Shown: positions 34,588 through 43,282, numbered from the stretch's first letter. The stretch is 64,000 bases of DNA from Hoeflea sp. (GCF_014359905.1 NZ_JACIYP010000007.1:37071-101070), one strand, 5' to 3'. A program made the numbers and translations. The notes: generated from the letters alone by a model not told the origin.

Positions 34588-35255
34588 TGGCTGTGGAATT
34601 GCCTGTTCCTACCATTCAGGAAGTTGCTCGGATGGCGCCCGAATTGAATAACTGGACTACTATGGCCGCGCGTGCTTATGGCATATACGCAGGCGTCAAT
34701 CAGGCGTTGAAGAAGACACGCGGCAAGAATGCCATCGCTAAGGATCGGGCCCAAGAAGTCCGCCAGGAAATGATCATGATGACGCTGATCCGGCTTTTCG
34801 CAGTCATGGATCGGCAGTCAGAAGTCTCGATGCAATCTGTGTACCGGTTCCTCAAACAGCCGAACGCCTTGGATGAGGTGTCGTTGTGTTATTCCAGCGG
34901 CTTAAAGCCCGGGTCGGATGCATTAAAGACGTGTTCCACCGCGAGGGATAAATTTCTGTCAACATATCTAGGGGTGGACTTCAAGAGCTTCGGTAGAATC
35001 CAGTCATTCCGAAATGGGCAGATCGCACACCTTGAATGGCCCGAGGCCGAAATGGCCAAAGTCACCTATTCCGAGGTAGAAGCAATGGTTCGCGCTTGTT
35101 GCGAAATGGCCGGCCAATTGACACTGATGACCTCGGGTCACAACGATTGGCCTCTGGAACACCTCAATGAAGCGCATGAGGATGCGTATGAATTTTGGCA
35201 TGCGGCTATAGTTGTCGATTCTGAAGGCGAGTTGTTCGGCCGGACCAATGGCTAA
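34587..35255 (+). CDS. HEPN/AbiU2-like hypothetical protein
   Basis: A 222-residue soluble, mostly helical protein. Residues 141-148, FRNGQIAH, contain an R-N-x4-H motif (Arg142, His148) of the kind that forms the RNase centre of HEPN domains. The flanking pattern (RDKFLSTYLGVDFKSFGRIQSFRNGQIAHLEW, then a helical EAMVRACCEMAGQLTLM) resembles AbiU2-type HEPN proteins of abortive infection and toxin-antitoxin systems. This assignment is by eye and moderate. Translation is coupled to the unknown upstream gene, which is therefore a candidate partner or antitoxin. GC content and codon use differ from the neighbouring genes, suggesting transfer. Confidence 0.55.
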   Translation: MAVELPVPTIQEVARMAPELNNWTTMAARAYGIYAGVNQALKKTRGKNAIAKDRAQEVRQEMIMMTLIRLFAVMDRQSEVSMQSVYRFLKQPNALDEVSLCYSSGLKPGSDALKTCSTARDKFLSTYLGVDFKSFGRIQSFRNGQIAHLEWPEAEMAKVTYSEVEAMVRACCEMAGQLTLMTSGHNDWPLEHLNEAHEDAYEFWHAAIVVDSEGELFGRTNG

Positions 35256-35346
35256 ACTGAGATCGGCGATCCTCCGAGACTGACTAAGTGAGATACGGGG
35301 CGAGCCCAGCCTTTCATCCCCATCTCACTCCCTCATCTCCCTCCCC

Positions 35347-36750
35347 CTACTCCACCCCCAACGGCCGCTGCTTGCGCCAGTGATAAAACACCTTGGCCAG
35401 CGCCGCCGACACGATCCTGGCGTCCACGGTGTCCGAGCGGCTGGTCAGCATGATCGGCACGCGGGCGCCGAGCGCGATGCCGGCCGACGAAGCGCCTGCC
35501 AGGTGGATGAGCTGCTTGGCGATCATGTTGCCGCTCTCGAGATTGGGGGTCACGAGGATGTCGGCATAGCCCGCGACGTCGGAGACGATGCCCTTGGCGG
35601 CCACCGCCGCGGGCGAGATGGCGTTGTCGAAGGCGAGCGGGCCGTCGACCTTGCCGCCGGTGATCTGGCCGCGGTCGTGCATCTTGCAGATGGCGGCGGC
35701 GAGCAGCGTCGAGGGCAGCTTGCCGGTCACGGTTTCCACCGCCGAGAGCAGCGCGACCAGCGGGGTTTCCACGCCCACGGCGATGGCGAGGTCGATGGCG
35801 TTCTGGACGATGTCTTTCAGCGCCTCGAGGTCTGGGGAGATGTTGATCGCCGCGTCGGTCACGAACAGCGTGCGGTTCTGGCCCGGCACGTCGAGCGCGA
35901 AGACATGGGTGAGCCGCCGCTCGGTCCTGAGCCCCTTGGTCCGGTCGAGCACGGCTTCGAGCAATTCGTCGGTGTGCAGCTTGCCCTTCATCAGCGCGCC
36001 GGCGCGGCCGTCATGCACCAGCGCCACCGCCGTCTCGGCCGCCGCATGGCTGTGCGGCGCATTGACGATCTCGAGGCCCTTGAGGCTGAGCCCGGCCTTT
36101 TCCGCCGCCGCCTCGATCTTGGCCCTGGGGCCGACCAGCAGCGGCTCGATCATGCCCTCGTCGCGCGCGGCGATCGCGCCGCCCAGGCTCAGATCGTCGC
36201 AGGGGTGGACAATGGCGGTGACCAGCGGATCGAGCGCGCGGGCCCGCTCCACCAGCGCGCCGAAGCGCACGCCGACAGAGGTGAGCCTGGAGACCGGCAT
36301 GCGCGCCACATGCTGCCGGATCTTCCTGCGCGCCGCCCTCACCTCGGCGGTTCCCGACACAACCGTCTCGCCCTCCGCGTTGGTGCAGGTGCAATCGAGC
36401 TTGACATGGCCCGTGCCCTTGTCGATCGCGGTCACTTCGACGCGCACGGTGATGCGGTCGCCGATGCTGACGGGGTGATGAAACCTGAGCGTCTGTCCCA
36501 GATGCACGGTTCCCGGACCCGGCAGCCGCGTCGCCAGCACCGCGGAGATCAGCGTGCCGGCCCACATGCCGTGGGCGATGCCCTGCTGCAGCTCCGCCCC
36601 GTCCTCCTCGGCGTCGCCGACAGCGGCCGGATTGACGTCGGCCGACACGGTCGCGAACAGGATCAGATCCTGACGGGTCAGCACCCGTTCGATATGGGCG
36701 TGGTCGCCGATGCCGATTTCGTCAACGGTGCGATTTTCGATCAGATCCAT
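35347..36750 (-). CDS. Bifunctional MaoC-type hydratase / phosphate acetyl(butyryl)transferase
   Basis: A 467-residue fusion. Residues about 10-140 form a MaoC hot-dog domain (DVNPAAVGDAEEDG, GIAHGMWAGTLISAVLATRLPGPGT). Residues about 155-467 form a phosphotransacetylase/phosphotransbutyrylase domain (IVHPCDDLSLGGAIAARDEG, VTDAAINISPDLEALKDIVQNAI, VTPNLESGNMIAKQL). Such fusions usually stand next to acetate kinase, which is absent here. The start at 36750 follows GAGGTGG. Exact acyl specificity cannot be told from sequence. Confidence 0.9.
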   Translation of the reverse strand: MDLIENRTVDEIGIGDHAHIERVLTRQDLILFATVSADVNPAAVGDAEEDGAELQQGIAHGMWAGTLISAVLATRLPGPGTVHLGQTLRFHHPVSIGDRITVRVEVTAIDKGTGHVKLDCTCTNAEGETVVSGTAEVRAARRKIRQHVARMPVSRLTSVGVRFGALVERARALDPLVTAIVHPCDDLSLGGAIAARDEGMIEPLLVGPRAKIEAAAEKAGLSLKGLEIVNAPHSHAAAETAVALVHDGRAGALMKGKLHTDELLEAVLDRTKGLRTERRLTHVFALDVPGQNRTLFVTDAAINISPDLEALKDIVQNAIDLAIAVGVETPLVALLSAVETVTGKLPSTLLAAAICKMHDRGQITGGKVDGPLAFDNAISPAAVAAKGIVSDVAGYADILVTPNLESGNMIAKQLIHLAGASSAGIALGARVPIMLTSRSDTVDARIVSAALAKVFYHWRKQRPLGVE

Positions 36751-36916
36751 GAACCACCTCAAGCTTTCCCGGCGGCGCATGCCGCACTGCAGCGAACTTG
36801 CCCCAGCGCGACACCAGATACAAGGCGGATGCGCGCGGAACCTGTCCTGGCTGCGGGGATTTGGCACAGAGGGGAGGCGATGCGGTCGGATGGCAAAACG
36901 GCGGCCAGAGGAAAAC

Positions 36917-36947
36917 GACCTGCCAGCACGGAGGCGACTGGCAGGTC
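36917..36947 (-). terminator. Terminator after the cytochrome b561 gene
   Basis: A perfect 10-bp inverted repeat (GACCTGCCAG at 36917-36926, CTGGCAGGTC at 36938-36947) stands about 30 bp past the stop of the cytochrome gene. On the minus strand it is followed by GTTTTCC, which fits intrinsic termination. Confidence 0.6.
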
Positions 36948-36975
36948 AGCCCGAAGCGTCAGGGGCGCAGGACGC

Positions 36976-37554
36976 TCAGGCTATGTCGTCGCCGCTCGCG
37001 GCGCGCTTGCGGCCGGTGATCATCGCCCGCACCAGGTTTTCGCCATGCTCGAAGCTTGAGACAATGACGCCGCCCAGATGCAGGGCAATAAGGCCCAGGG
37101 CCGCGTAGGCCGTTGCCTCGTGCAGCTCCTCGACCCACTCCATGCCCCAATAGGCATCGAGCGTCATCATCCAGCCGGTGAGCGAGATCGCGGAGATGAC
37201 GAGCAGCAGCGCGATCACCATCAGCCCGCCGGCCGGATTGTGGCCGAGATAGCGCCGCGCCTTCATCCGAACCGTGTCGGCGATGAACCCAGCCACGGTG
37301 GAGGGCCCGTAGAGAAAATCCGAAAACCGCGCATGGCGGGATCCGATAAAGCCCCAGAGCAGCCGGACCGCGATCAGCCCGGCGATCATGTAGCCCGCCA
37401 GCTCATGCGGCTGCTGCCACTCGTCGCCGGTGAGAAAGGCGAAGGCGAACAGGCCCACAAGCGACCAGTGGAAGATCCTGACCAGCGGGTCCCACACCCG
37501 GACGGTCTCCGGCGACTGAGCGCCGGCTTCCGTCATGGTCTTGGCCATGTCCAT
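36976..37554 (-). CDS. Cytochrome b561-type membrane protein
   Basis: A 192-residue di-heme cytochrome b of the Ni/Fe-hydrogenase b-subunit or CybB type with four membrane segments. Probable heme histidines occur in RIFHWSLVGLFAFAF, QQPHELAGYMIAGLIAVRL, ELHEATAYAALGLIALHLGGV. It starts within the stop of the PepSY gene (TGATG), so the two are co-expressed. Pairs of a cytochrome b561 and a PepSY protein are frequent and probably handle membrane electron transfer, but the partners are unknown here. Confidence 0.85.
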   Translation of the reverse strand: MDMAKTMTEAGAQSPETVRVWDPLVRIFHWSLVGLFAFAFLTGDEWQQPHELAGYMIAGLIAVRLLWGFIGSRHARFSDFLYGPSTVAGFIADTVRMKARRYLGHNPAGGLMVIALLLVISAISLTGWMMTLDAYWGMEWVEELHEATAYAALGLIALHLGGVIVSSFEHGENLVRAMITGRKRAASGDDIA

Positions 37555-37826
37555 CAGTCGTCTTCCTTCACCCGCAGCACCTCGCCGGTGCCGGGATGGA
37601 AATAGACCTCGACGCGTTTGCCCTTGGCATCAAGCGCATAGGCTTCCAGGCATCCGTCGTCGACCTTGATCGAGCGCACGTCATAGCCCAGTCCCTTGGC
37701 CTTCTCGGTGATCTGGGCATCGCTCATCCACTGATCCCGCGGCACGTTCGGGCAGTCGGAACTGGCCCAGACGGCGGACGGTGCAAGGATAGCGGCAAAG
37801 GCTGCGGCGATAAGGGGAGTTTTCAT
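37554..37826 (-). CDS. PepSY domain periplasmic protein
   Basis: A 90-residue secreted protein with a Sec signal (about 1-21) followed by a single PepSY_2-type domain (DAQITEKAKGLGYDVRSIKVDDGCLEAYALDAKGKRVEVYFHPGTGEVLRVKED). Two cysteines remain in the mature part. It is translationally coupled to the cytochrome b561 gene and lies divergent from a second PepSY gene 134 bp away. Confidence 0.85.
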   Translation of the reverse strand: MKTPLIAAAFAAILAPSAVWASSDCPNVPRDQWMSDAQITEKAKGLGYDVRSIKVDDGCLEAYALDAKGKRVEVYFHPGTGEVLRVKEDD

Positions 37827-37960
37827 GGGTGGTCTCCTTGTGAAAAAACAGCGGTTGCGGCCATTGGCCGTTGACCCCGCCCTTATCGCAGAGCTTTGAT
37901 GACAGGCCGCTGAGGACCCCTGTCAGCGATTTGTCATTTTGCAGGCGCGATGATGCACCC

Positions 37961-38281
37961 ATGAAACGCCACCTCACTCTCCTCCTGTTGCTCGCCGCGC
38001 TGAGTTCCGTGCTCGCGCCGGCCCGTGCGGACGATGACGATGACAATCGCGACCGCAAGCGGCTCGATGCCGCCGTCGAGCGCGGCGAAGTGCTGCCGCT
38101 GTCGCAGATTCTGGCGAGAGTGAAGCCCGGGATCGAAGGCCGCATCGTGGAGATCGAGTTCGAGTATTCGCACGGCGCGCCGATCTACGAGATCTATGTC
38201 CTGAGCCGCGACGGCCGCCGCCTCGAATACGAGATCGACGCCCGCACCGCCACGATCCTCAATTTCGAAGACGACAACTGA
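37961..38281 (+). CDS. PepSY domain protein heading a two-component operon
   Basis: A 106-residue secreted protein with a Sec signal (about 1-23), an acidic stretch (ADDDDDNRDRKR) and a PepSY domain (LPLSQILARVKPGIEGRIVEIEFEYSHGAPIYEIYVL). The start at 37961 is the only methionine that gives a signal peptide. Its stop overlaps the response regulator start (TGATG). PepSY proteins encoded with histidine kinases are thought to modulate the sensor in the periplasm. Confidence 0.85.
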   Translation: MKRHLTLLLLLAALSSVLAPARADDDDDNRDRKRLDAAVERGEVLPLSQILARVKPGIEGRIVEIEFEYSHGAPIYEIYVLSRDGRRLEYEIDARTATILNFEDDN

Positions 38282-38952
38282 TGCGCATCCTGCTTGCCGA
38301 GGATGATGACCGCATCCGCGCCGACGTCAGCCGCGCGCTGGAAGCCTCGGGCTATGTCGTCGACGGCGAAGCCAATGGCGAGGAGGCCTGGTTCATGGGC
38401 GACACCGAAACCTATGCGGCGGCCGTTCTCGATCTGGGCCTGCCCGGCATGGACGGCCTGAGCGTGCTCAAGCGCTGGCGCGCGGCGGGCCGGGATTTCC
38501 CGGTGCTGGTGCTGACCGCCCGCGGCGCCTGGACCGAGCGCGTGGAAGGCATCGACGCCGGTGCCGACGACTATCTCCCCAAGCCCTTCCGCATGGAGGA
38601 ACTGGTGGCCCGCCTGCGCGCCATCATCCGCCGCTCGGGCGGTCAGGCCAATCCGGTGGTCATCGTCGGCGACGCCGAACTCGACACCCGGCAGATGCGC
38701 CTGAGCGTGCGCGGCGTCCCCATCAATCTCTCGCCGCAGGAATACCGGCTTGTGGCCTATCTCATGCTGCACAAGGGCCGCGTGGTGCCCCAGCAGGAAC
38801 TCTCCGAACATCTGCAGTCGGTGCATTTCGAGCGCGAATCCAACGCCGTCGAGGTGCTGGTCGGCCGCGTCAGGCGCAAGCTGCCCATCGCGCTTATCGA
38901 GACCCGCCGAGGCTTCGGCTACATCGTCAACGACGCGGACACCGCCCCATGA
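38281..38952 (+). CDS. OmpR/PhoP-family response regulator
   Basis: A 223-residue regulator with an N-terminal receiver (acidic pocket EDDD at 7-10, phospho-acceptor Asp51 in LDLGLPG, lysine in PKPF) and a C-terminal OmpR-type winged helix (about 130-220, SPQEYRLVAYLMLHKGRVV, ESNAVEVLVGRVRRKL). It overlaps the kinase gene by 4 bp and precedes a lipid A modification gene. That arrangement is like PmrA or QseB regulons. Confidence 0.93.
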   Translation: MRILLAEDDDRIRADVSRALEASGYVVDGEANGEEAWFMGDTETYAAAVLDLGLPGMDGLSVLKRWRAAGRDFPVLVLTARGAWTERVEGIDAGADDYLPKPFRMEELVARLRAIIRRSGGQANPVVIVGDAELDTRQMRLSVRGVPINLSPQEYRLVAYLMLHKGRVVPQQELSEHLQSVHFERESNAVEVLVGRVRRKLPIALIETRRGFGYIVNDADTAP

Positions 38953-40319
38953 AGCCCGCCCGCTCGCTCCGGTTCCGCCTGTTTGCCTATGCGGCCATCG
39001 TGGTCGCCGCGGCCCTGCTGGTCACCGGCTTCAGCCTGTCGGCGCTGTTCGCCCGCCATCTCGAGCGCCGCGTCGGTCAGGAGCTCGACACCCATCTCAA
39101 CCAGCTCACCGGCGGCCTGCGGCTCGATGCGGCGTCCGCCCTGTCGCTCGGCCGCGAACCGGTCGACCCGCGGTTCCAGTCCGTGTTCGGCGGCCTGTAT
39201 TGGCAGGTCCGCGACACCGCCACCGGCGCCGAGCTGCGGTCCCGGTCGCTGTGGGACACCACGCTCGACATTCCCGGCGACGTGCTTGAGCCGGGCCAGA
39301 CCCATGCCCACGACGCCGAGGGGCCGCAGGGTGCAAGGCTGCTGGTGCACGAGATCATAGTGCTGCTCGCAGGCCCCGACGGAGACCATCCGGTGCGCGT
39401 GTCCGTAGCCATCGACCGCACGGAGCTCAGCGCGCTCTCGACCGGCTTTGCCAGGGATCTCGCCCCCGTCCTGGCACTCCTCGGCAGCGTGCTGCTCGTA
39501 GGCTTCCTCTTGCAGATCGGCGAGGGTCTGAAGCCGGTGACCCGCGTACTGGCCGGTGTCAGCGCCATTCGAGGCGGCACGCGCAGCCGGCTTCCAACGG
39601 ACGGCGTGCCGCGGGAAGTGGCCCCGCTGGTCGAAGAGATCAACGCCCTGCTCGATGCCCAGGACCAGGCGATCGGCCGGGCGCGGGACCGCGCCGCCAA
39701 TCTCGCCCACGGGCTCAAGACGCCTCTGTCGGCGCTGGCCTCCGACATCGACCGGCTGCGCGCCCGGGGCGACACGGAGATCGCCGACGACATCGCCGAA
39801 CTCGCCCAGCGCATGGGCCGGCACATGGATCGCGAACTGGCCCGGGCCCGGCTGCGCCATGGCCGCAGCCATGACAGAACGCCGCTGCGGCCGGTGGTCG
39901 ACGGCATCCTGAGGGCGCTCAAGCGCACCCCTGACGGCGAGCGGCTCGATCTGGCGTGCGACATCGGCACGGGCATCACCGTTCCCGTCGATCCCGATGA
40001 CCTCAACGAACTCATCGGCAACCTTGCCGAAAACGCGGTCCGCTTCGCCAGCAGCCGCGTGGTGATCAGCGCGGAGGGGACCCCGGCCGCGATTGTGATC
40101 CGGATTGGCGACGATGGACCGGGCCTCGATCCGGACGGGATAGCCAGCGCCCTGCAACCCGGCATGAGACTGGATCAATCCGGACCCGGCGCCGGCCTGG
40201 GTCTCGCCATCGCCGGCGACGTGGCGGACTCCTTCGGCGGCGAGCTCCACCTGGGCGCCTCACCGCTGGGCGGCCTTGAAGCGCGGATCGTCATTCCGTT
40301 GGCCCAGCCGCCCGGCTGA
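38949..40319 (+). CDS. Sensor histidine kinase
   Basis: A 456-residue membrane kinase. Two membrane segments (about 11-33 and 170-190) enclose a periplasmic sensor region. A HAMP-like segment and an H-box follow, with His254 in NLAHGLKTPLSALASDI, an atypical form of the usual AHELRTPL. The ATP domain shows NLAENAVRFA (N-box), GDDGPGLDPDG and GAGLGLAI. It partners with the overlapping response regulator, and the PepSY protein may report envelope state to it. Confidence 0.92.
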   Translation: MKPARSLRFRLFAYAAIVVAAALLVTGFSLSALFARHLERRVGQELDTHLNQLTGGLRLDAASALSLGREPVDPRFQSVFGGLYWQVRDTATGAELRSRSLWDTTLDIPGDVLEPGQTHAHDAEGPQGARLLVHEIIVLLAGPDGDHPVRVSVAIDRTELSALSTGFARDLAPVLALLGSVLLVGFLLQIGEGLKPVTRVLAGVSAIRGGTRSRLPTDGVPREVAPLVEEINALLDAQDQAIGRARDRAANLAHGLKTPLSALASDIDRLRARGDTEIADDIAELAQRMGRHMDRELARARLRHGRSHDRTPLRPVVDGILRALKRTPDGERLDLACDIGTGITVPVDPDDLNELIGNLAENAVRFASSRVVISAEGTPAAIVIRIGDDGPGLDPDGIASALQPGMRLDQSGPGAGLGLAIAGDVADSFGGELHLGASPLGGLEARIVIPLAQPPG

Positions 40320-40423
40320 CAGTGCCTCCTGACGGATGCACATCCGTTTCGATCAGACCGCCGGCCGTCCCGATCAGGGGCCCGACCGGTCACTTCCCCC
40401 CAATTTCGACAGGACTACACATC

Positions 40424-42064
40424 ATGAAAATGACGAGGCCTTCCTTTGGCAGCATTTCCCTTGGCCTGAGCGTCACGGCATGGATCGCGCTTCTCCTCAA
40501 CGGGGTCTTCTGGACCAGGACCATCGAGGCGTTCGGCGATCACCGGACGGCGCTGATCGCCTTTTGCATCGGCATGTCGGCCTTGCTGGCCGCGCTCTTC
40601 GTGAGCGTCACGGTGAAATACCTGACCAAGCCGGTCTTCATCCTGGCGCTGGTCAGCGCCGCTGCGGCGGCCTGGTTCATGGACAATTTCGGCATCGTCA
40701 TCGACGCCGACATGATCCGCAACGCGGTCCAGACCACGCCCGCCGAGGCCGGGCACCTGCTCACGGCCGCCTTTGTCCGCCACATGCTGATCTACGCGGC
40801 CTTGCCCTCGCTGCTGATCGCTTTCGTGCGGATCGAGCACCGGACATTCGGCGCGAAAGTGAAACACAATCTGGCTCTCATCGTTCCGCTGCTGCTCCTG
40901 GCCCTGACCATGGCGCTGTGGCAGTATCCCGCCATTGCCTCGACCATGCGCAACAACCGCATTGTCATCAAGACGCTCAACCCGGTCATGCCGATCGCCG
41001 CCGCGGTGAAATTCGCGCTGCGCCACGACCGCGAGAGAAAGATCGTGGCGATGCCGCTTGATCCCGACGCGAGACTGGGTCACACCGCCGCGACCTCCCC
41101 CAAGCCGGTTGTGACCATCATTGTCGCTGGCGAGACCGCCCGCGCGCAGAACTTCTCCCTGGGCGGGTATGGGCGAAAGACCAACCCTGAACTGGAACGC
41201 CGCAACATCGTCTTCTTCCGCCATTCAAGCTCCTGCGGGACCGCGACGGCGGTGTCGCTGCCCTGCATGTTCTCGCTGCTGGACCGCTCGTCCTACTCGA
41301 CGGAAAAAGGCCTCGCCCAGGAGAACCTGGTCGATGTGCTGGTTCATGCCGGCGTCTCGGTCGAATGGTGGGAAAACAACACCGGAGAGAAGGGCGTGGC
41401 GCAGCGGATCAACCTGCGCAATTTCTCCGTCGAGAACGATCCGCGTTTCTGCGTCGACTCGGAATGCCTCGACGAGGGGATGATCGATGCGCTGGGGCCC
41501 TGGCTCGATTCCGTCAAGGGCAACGCCACGCTGGTGCTGCACCAGCTGGGGAGCCACGGCCCGGCCTATTACGCACGCTACAGCGAGCAGGAACGGGTGT
41601 TCCGGCCCGATTGCCGCACGGCCGAATTCGCCGATTGCACCGCCGAGGAAATCCGCAATGCCTATGACAACACCATCATCGCCACCGACCGCATGCTGGC
41701 GCAGATCATCGACCTGCTGGCCGCCCGTTCCGACCGGCTCGCCTCATCGATGATCTACATGTCCGATCATGGCGAATCGCTGGGCGAAAAGGGCCTTTAC
41801 CTGCATGGCATGCCCTATCTGTTCGCGCCCGAGGAACAGACCCATGTTCCCTTCGTCATGTGGTTTTCCGAGAGCTATTCCAAGCAGTTCGGCGTCTCGA
41901 CCGACTGTCTGGGCGCACAGGCCGACGAGCCGGTCTCCCATGACAATCTGTTCCACACCGTGCTCGGAATGATGGATGTCGAGGCCGCGCATTATGATCC
42001 TGCCCTTGACGTCACCGCCCGCTGCCGGGGACGGCAGCATGTCGGACAGCTCGCCCGCTTCTGA
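40424..42064 (+). CDS. eptA: Lipid A phosphoethanolamine transferase (EptA family)
   Basis: A 546-residue inner-membrane enzyme with about five N-terminal membrane segments and a periplasmic sulfatase-fold domain. Thr273 in SSCGTATAVSLPCMFS is the expected phosphoethanolamine-accepting residue; Glu237 (AGETAR) and SDHGESLGE supply zinc ligands. Adding phosphoethanolamine to lipid A lowers negative charge and raises resistance to cationic peptides. The gene lies 104 bp after the two-component genes, a common link in which the regulator controls eptA. Confidence 0.92.
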   Translation: MKMTRPSFGSISLGLSVTAWIALLLNGVFWTRTIEAFGDHRTALIAFCIGMSALLAALFVSVTVKYLTKPVFILALVSAAAAAWFMDNFGIVIDADMIRNAVQTTPAEAGHLLTAAFVRHMLIYAALPSLLIAFVRIEHRTFGAKVKHNLALIVPLLLLALTMALWQYPAIASTMRNNRIVIKTLNPVMPIAAAVKFALRHDRERKIVAMPLDPDARLGHTAATSPKPVVTIIVAGETARAQNFSLGGYGRKTNPELERRNIVFFRHSSSCGTATAVSLPCMFSLLDRSSYSTEKGLAQENLVDVLVHAGVSVEWWENNTGEKGVAQRINLRNFSVENDPRFCVDSECLDEGMIDALGPWLDSVKGNATLVLHQLGSHGPAYYARYSEQERVFRPDCRTAEFADCTAEEIRNAYDNTIIATDRMLAQIIDLLAARSDRLASSMIYMSDHGESLGEKGLYLHGMPYLFAPEEQTHVPFVMWFSESYSKQFGVSTDCLGAQADEPVSHDNLFHTVLGMMDVEAAHYDPALDVTARCRGRQHVGQLARF

Positions 42065-42070
42065 ATCGAC

Positions 42071-42101
42071 AAGGGGCGCCAGGTCTGGCCTGGCGCCCCT
42101 T
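42071..42101 (+). terminator. Terminator between eptA and the convergent small-protein gene
   Basis: A perfect 13-bp inverted repeat (AAGGGGCGCCAGG at 42071-42083, CCTGGCGCCCCTT at 42089-42101) with a five-base loop starts 7 bp after the eptA stop. Short T-rich ends on the plus strand and A-rich on the other suggest it serves eptA and possibly both convergent transcripts. Confidence 0.7.
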
Positions 42102-42126
42102 TCCGTCTGGAGGTCGACGTGGTGAC

Positions 42127-42426
42127 TTAGCGGAAGCTCGGCGAACCGTCGTTTCCGGTCCGGCCATAGACGACCCGGTCGTTGGACACGCCGCCGATCG
42201 AAGCGGTCGCGGTGTAGTCGACGCCGCCCCGCGGGGCTGCGAAGGTGGGGGATCCATCCTTGCCCGCCCGGTCATAGCTGACCAGATCATTGGCGGTGCC
42301 GGTAGCAACCGGTGCGGCATAGGTGTTGGCCGGCTGGGGCGTGTAGGCGTCAAGCGCGGTCGACTGGGCAAAAGCGCCGGTGGAAGCGGCAAGGGTCAGG
42401 CCGAGTGCGATAAGAATCTTGTTCAT
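42127..42426 (-). CDS. Small secreted GSPxF-repeat protein, copy 1
   Basis: A 99-residue protein with a Sec signal (about 1-20, ending STGAFAQ). The mature part contains two copies of a motif: NDLVSYDRAGKDGSPTF and NDRVVYGRTGNDGSPSF. The protein ends right after the second. I do not recognise a named family. A paralogue with the same length and layout lies 111 bp upstream in the same direction, so this is a recent tandem duplication. Function unknown; the composition suggests a soluble envelope protein. Confidence 0.8.
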   Translation of the reverse strand: MNKILIALGLTLAASTGAFAQSTALDAYTPQPANTYAAPVATGTANDLVSYDRAGKDGSPTFAAPRGGVDYTATASIGGVSNDRVVYGRTGNDGSPSFR

Positions 42427-42491
42427 TGGTTCAGTCCTTTGTGTTTCGCGTCATGTCTTGGGAGGATCACGCGTTGATCAGAAAATTGTCG

Positions 42492-42527
42492 GGCCTGGCG
42501 GGCGGAACATTCGCTGCCCGCCGGGCC
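42492..42527 (-). terminator. Terminator after small secreted protein copy 2
   Basis: A 12-bp stem with one G-T pair (GGCCTGGCGGGC at 42492-42503, GCCCGCCGGGCC at 42516-42527) lies just past the copy 2 stop. On the minus strand TTTT follows closely. It separates the transcripts of the two tandem paralogues. Confidence 0.65.
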
Positions 42528-42537
42528 TTGAGGCCGC

Positions 42538-42837
42538 TTAGCGGAAGCTCGGCGAGCCGTCATTGCCGGCCCGGTCGTAGACGACCCGGTCACTAGACAC
42601 GCCGACGATCGATGCAGTCGCTGTGTAGTCAACGCCAGCCTGCGGCGCCGTGAAGGTCGGCGAACCGTCCTTGCCGGCCCGGTCATAGCTGACCAGGTCA
42701 TTGGACGTCCCGGTTGCAGCCGGCGCGGCGTAGCCGTCAGCCTGCTGCGGCGTGAAGGCGTCGATGGCGGCAGTCTGGGCGAAGGCGCCAGTGGAAGCGG
42801 CAAGGGTCAGGCCGAAAGCGATAAGAAGCTTGTTCAT
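42538..42837 (-). CDS. Small secreted GSPxF-repeat protein, copy 2
   Basis: A 99-residue paralogue of the gene at 42127, with the same signal peptide type (MNKLLIAFGLTLAASTGAFAQ) and the same two motifs (NDLVSYDRAGKDGSPTF and SDRVVYDRAGNDGSPSFR). The two proteins differ mainly in the segment between the signal and the first motif. A terminator lies between the copies, so each may have its own promoter. Function unknown. Confidence 0.8.
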   Translation of the reverse strand: MNKLLIAFGLTLAASTGAFAQTAAIDAFTPQQADGYAAPAATGTSNDLVSYDRAGKDGSPTFTAPQAGVDYTATASIVGVSSDRVVYDRAGNDGSPSFR

Positions 42838-43282
42838 AATGTAGTCTCCGTCTTGTGTTCGTTTCTTTTCAAATTTTCAAGCGGACCGGCGTGGCGTTGG
42901 AAGCGCCGATTGCCGTGTTCCGATGACCAACAACTGGGCCCCCCGAGCCGGGATTGCCAACCACGCTTTTGTGAGAACCCGTGCTGAAACTTTCTCTTGA
43001 AACCGCCGTCGCGGATTCTTACTGAAGTATTTTCCTTTTATATTTCAATTGCTTAATGGATCGGATTGTGCGCGCCAGGAACATGACATGTATGTGACTG
43101 TGCACACCATGGTGTCTTCAGCGTTCACTAAACAGACATCAAAATCCTTATCCGGCGTAGAATTTTGCGGCGGATCAATCCGGTCCGCGATTTCTTCCGG
43201 GTCTGCAGACGGTCAAATCAGCTCGCCGCGCGCCACGCAGGCATCGACTCGGAGGCGATATGGCGCGGAGGACTCGGGGCGC
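42838..43282. other. Intergenic region upstream of the small secreted proteins
   Basis: This 445-bp region lies between the start of the copy 2 gene and the end of the ABC permease gene. It includes an AT-rich patch near 43020-43060 that could hold a promoter. I see no credible reading frame, RNA gene or repeat in it. Confidence 0.4.
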
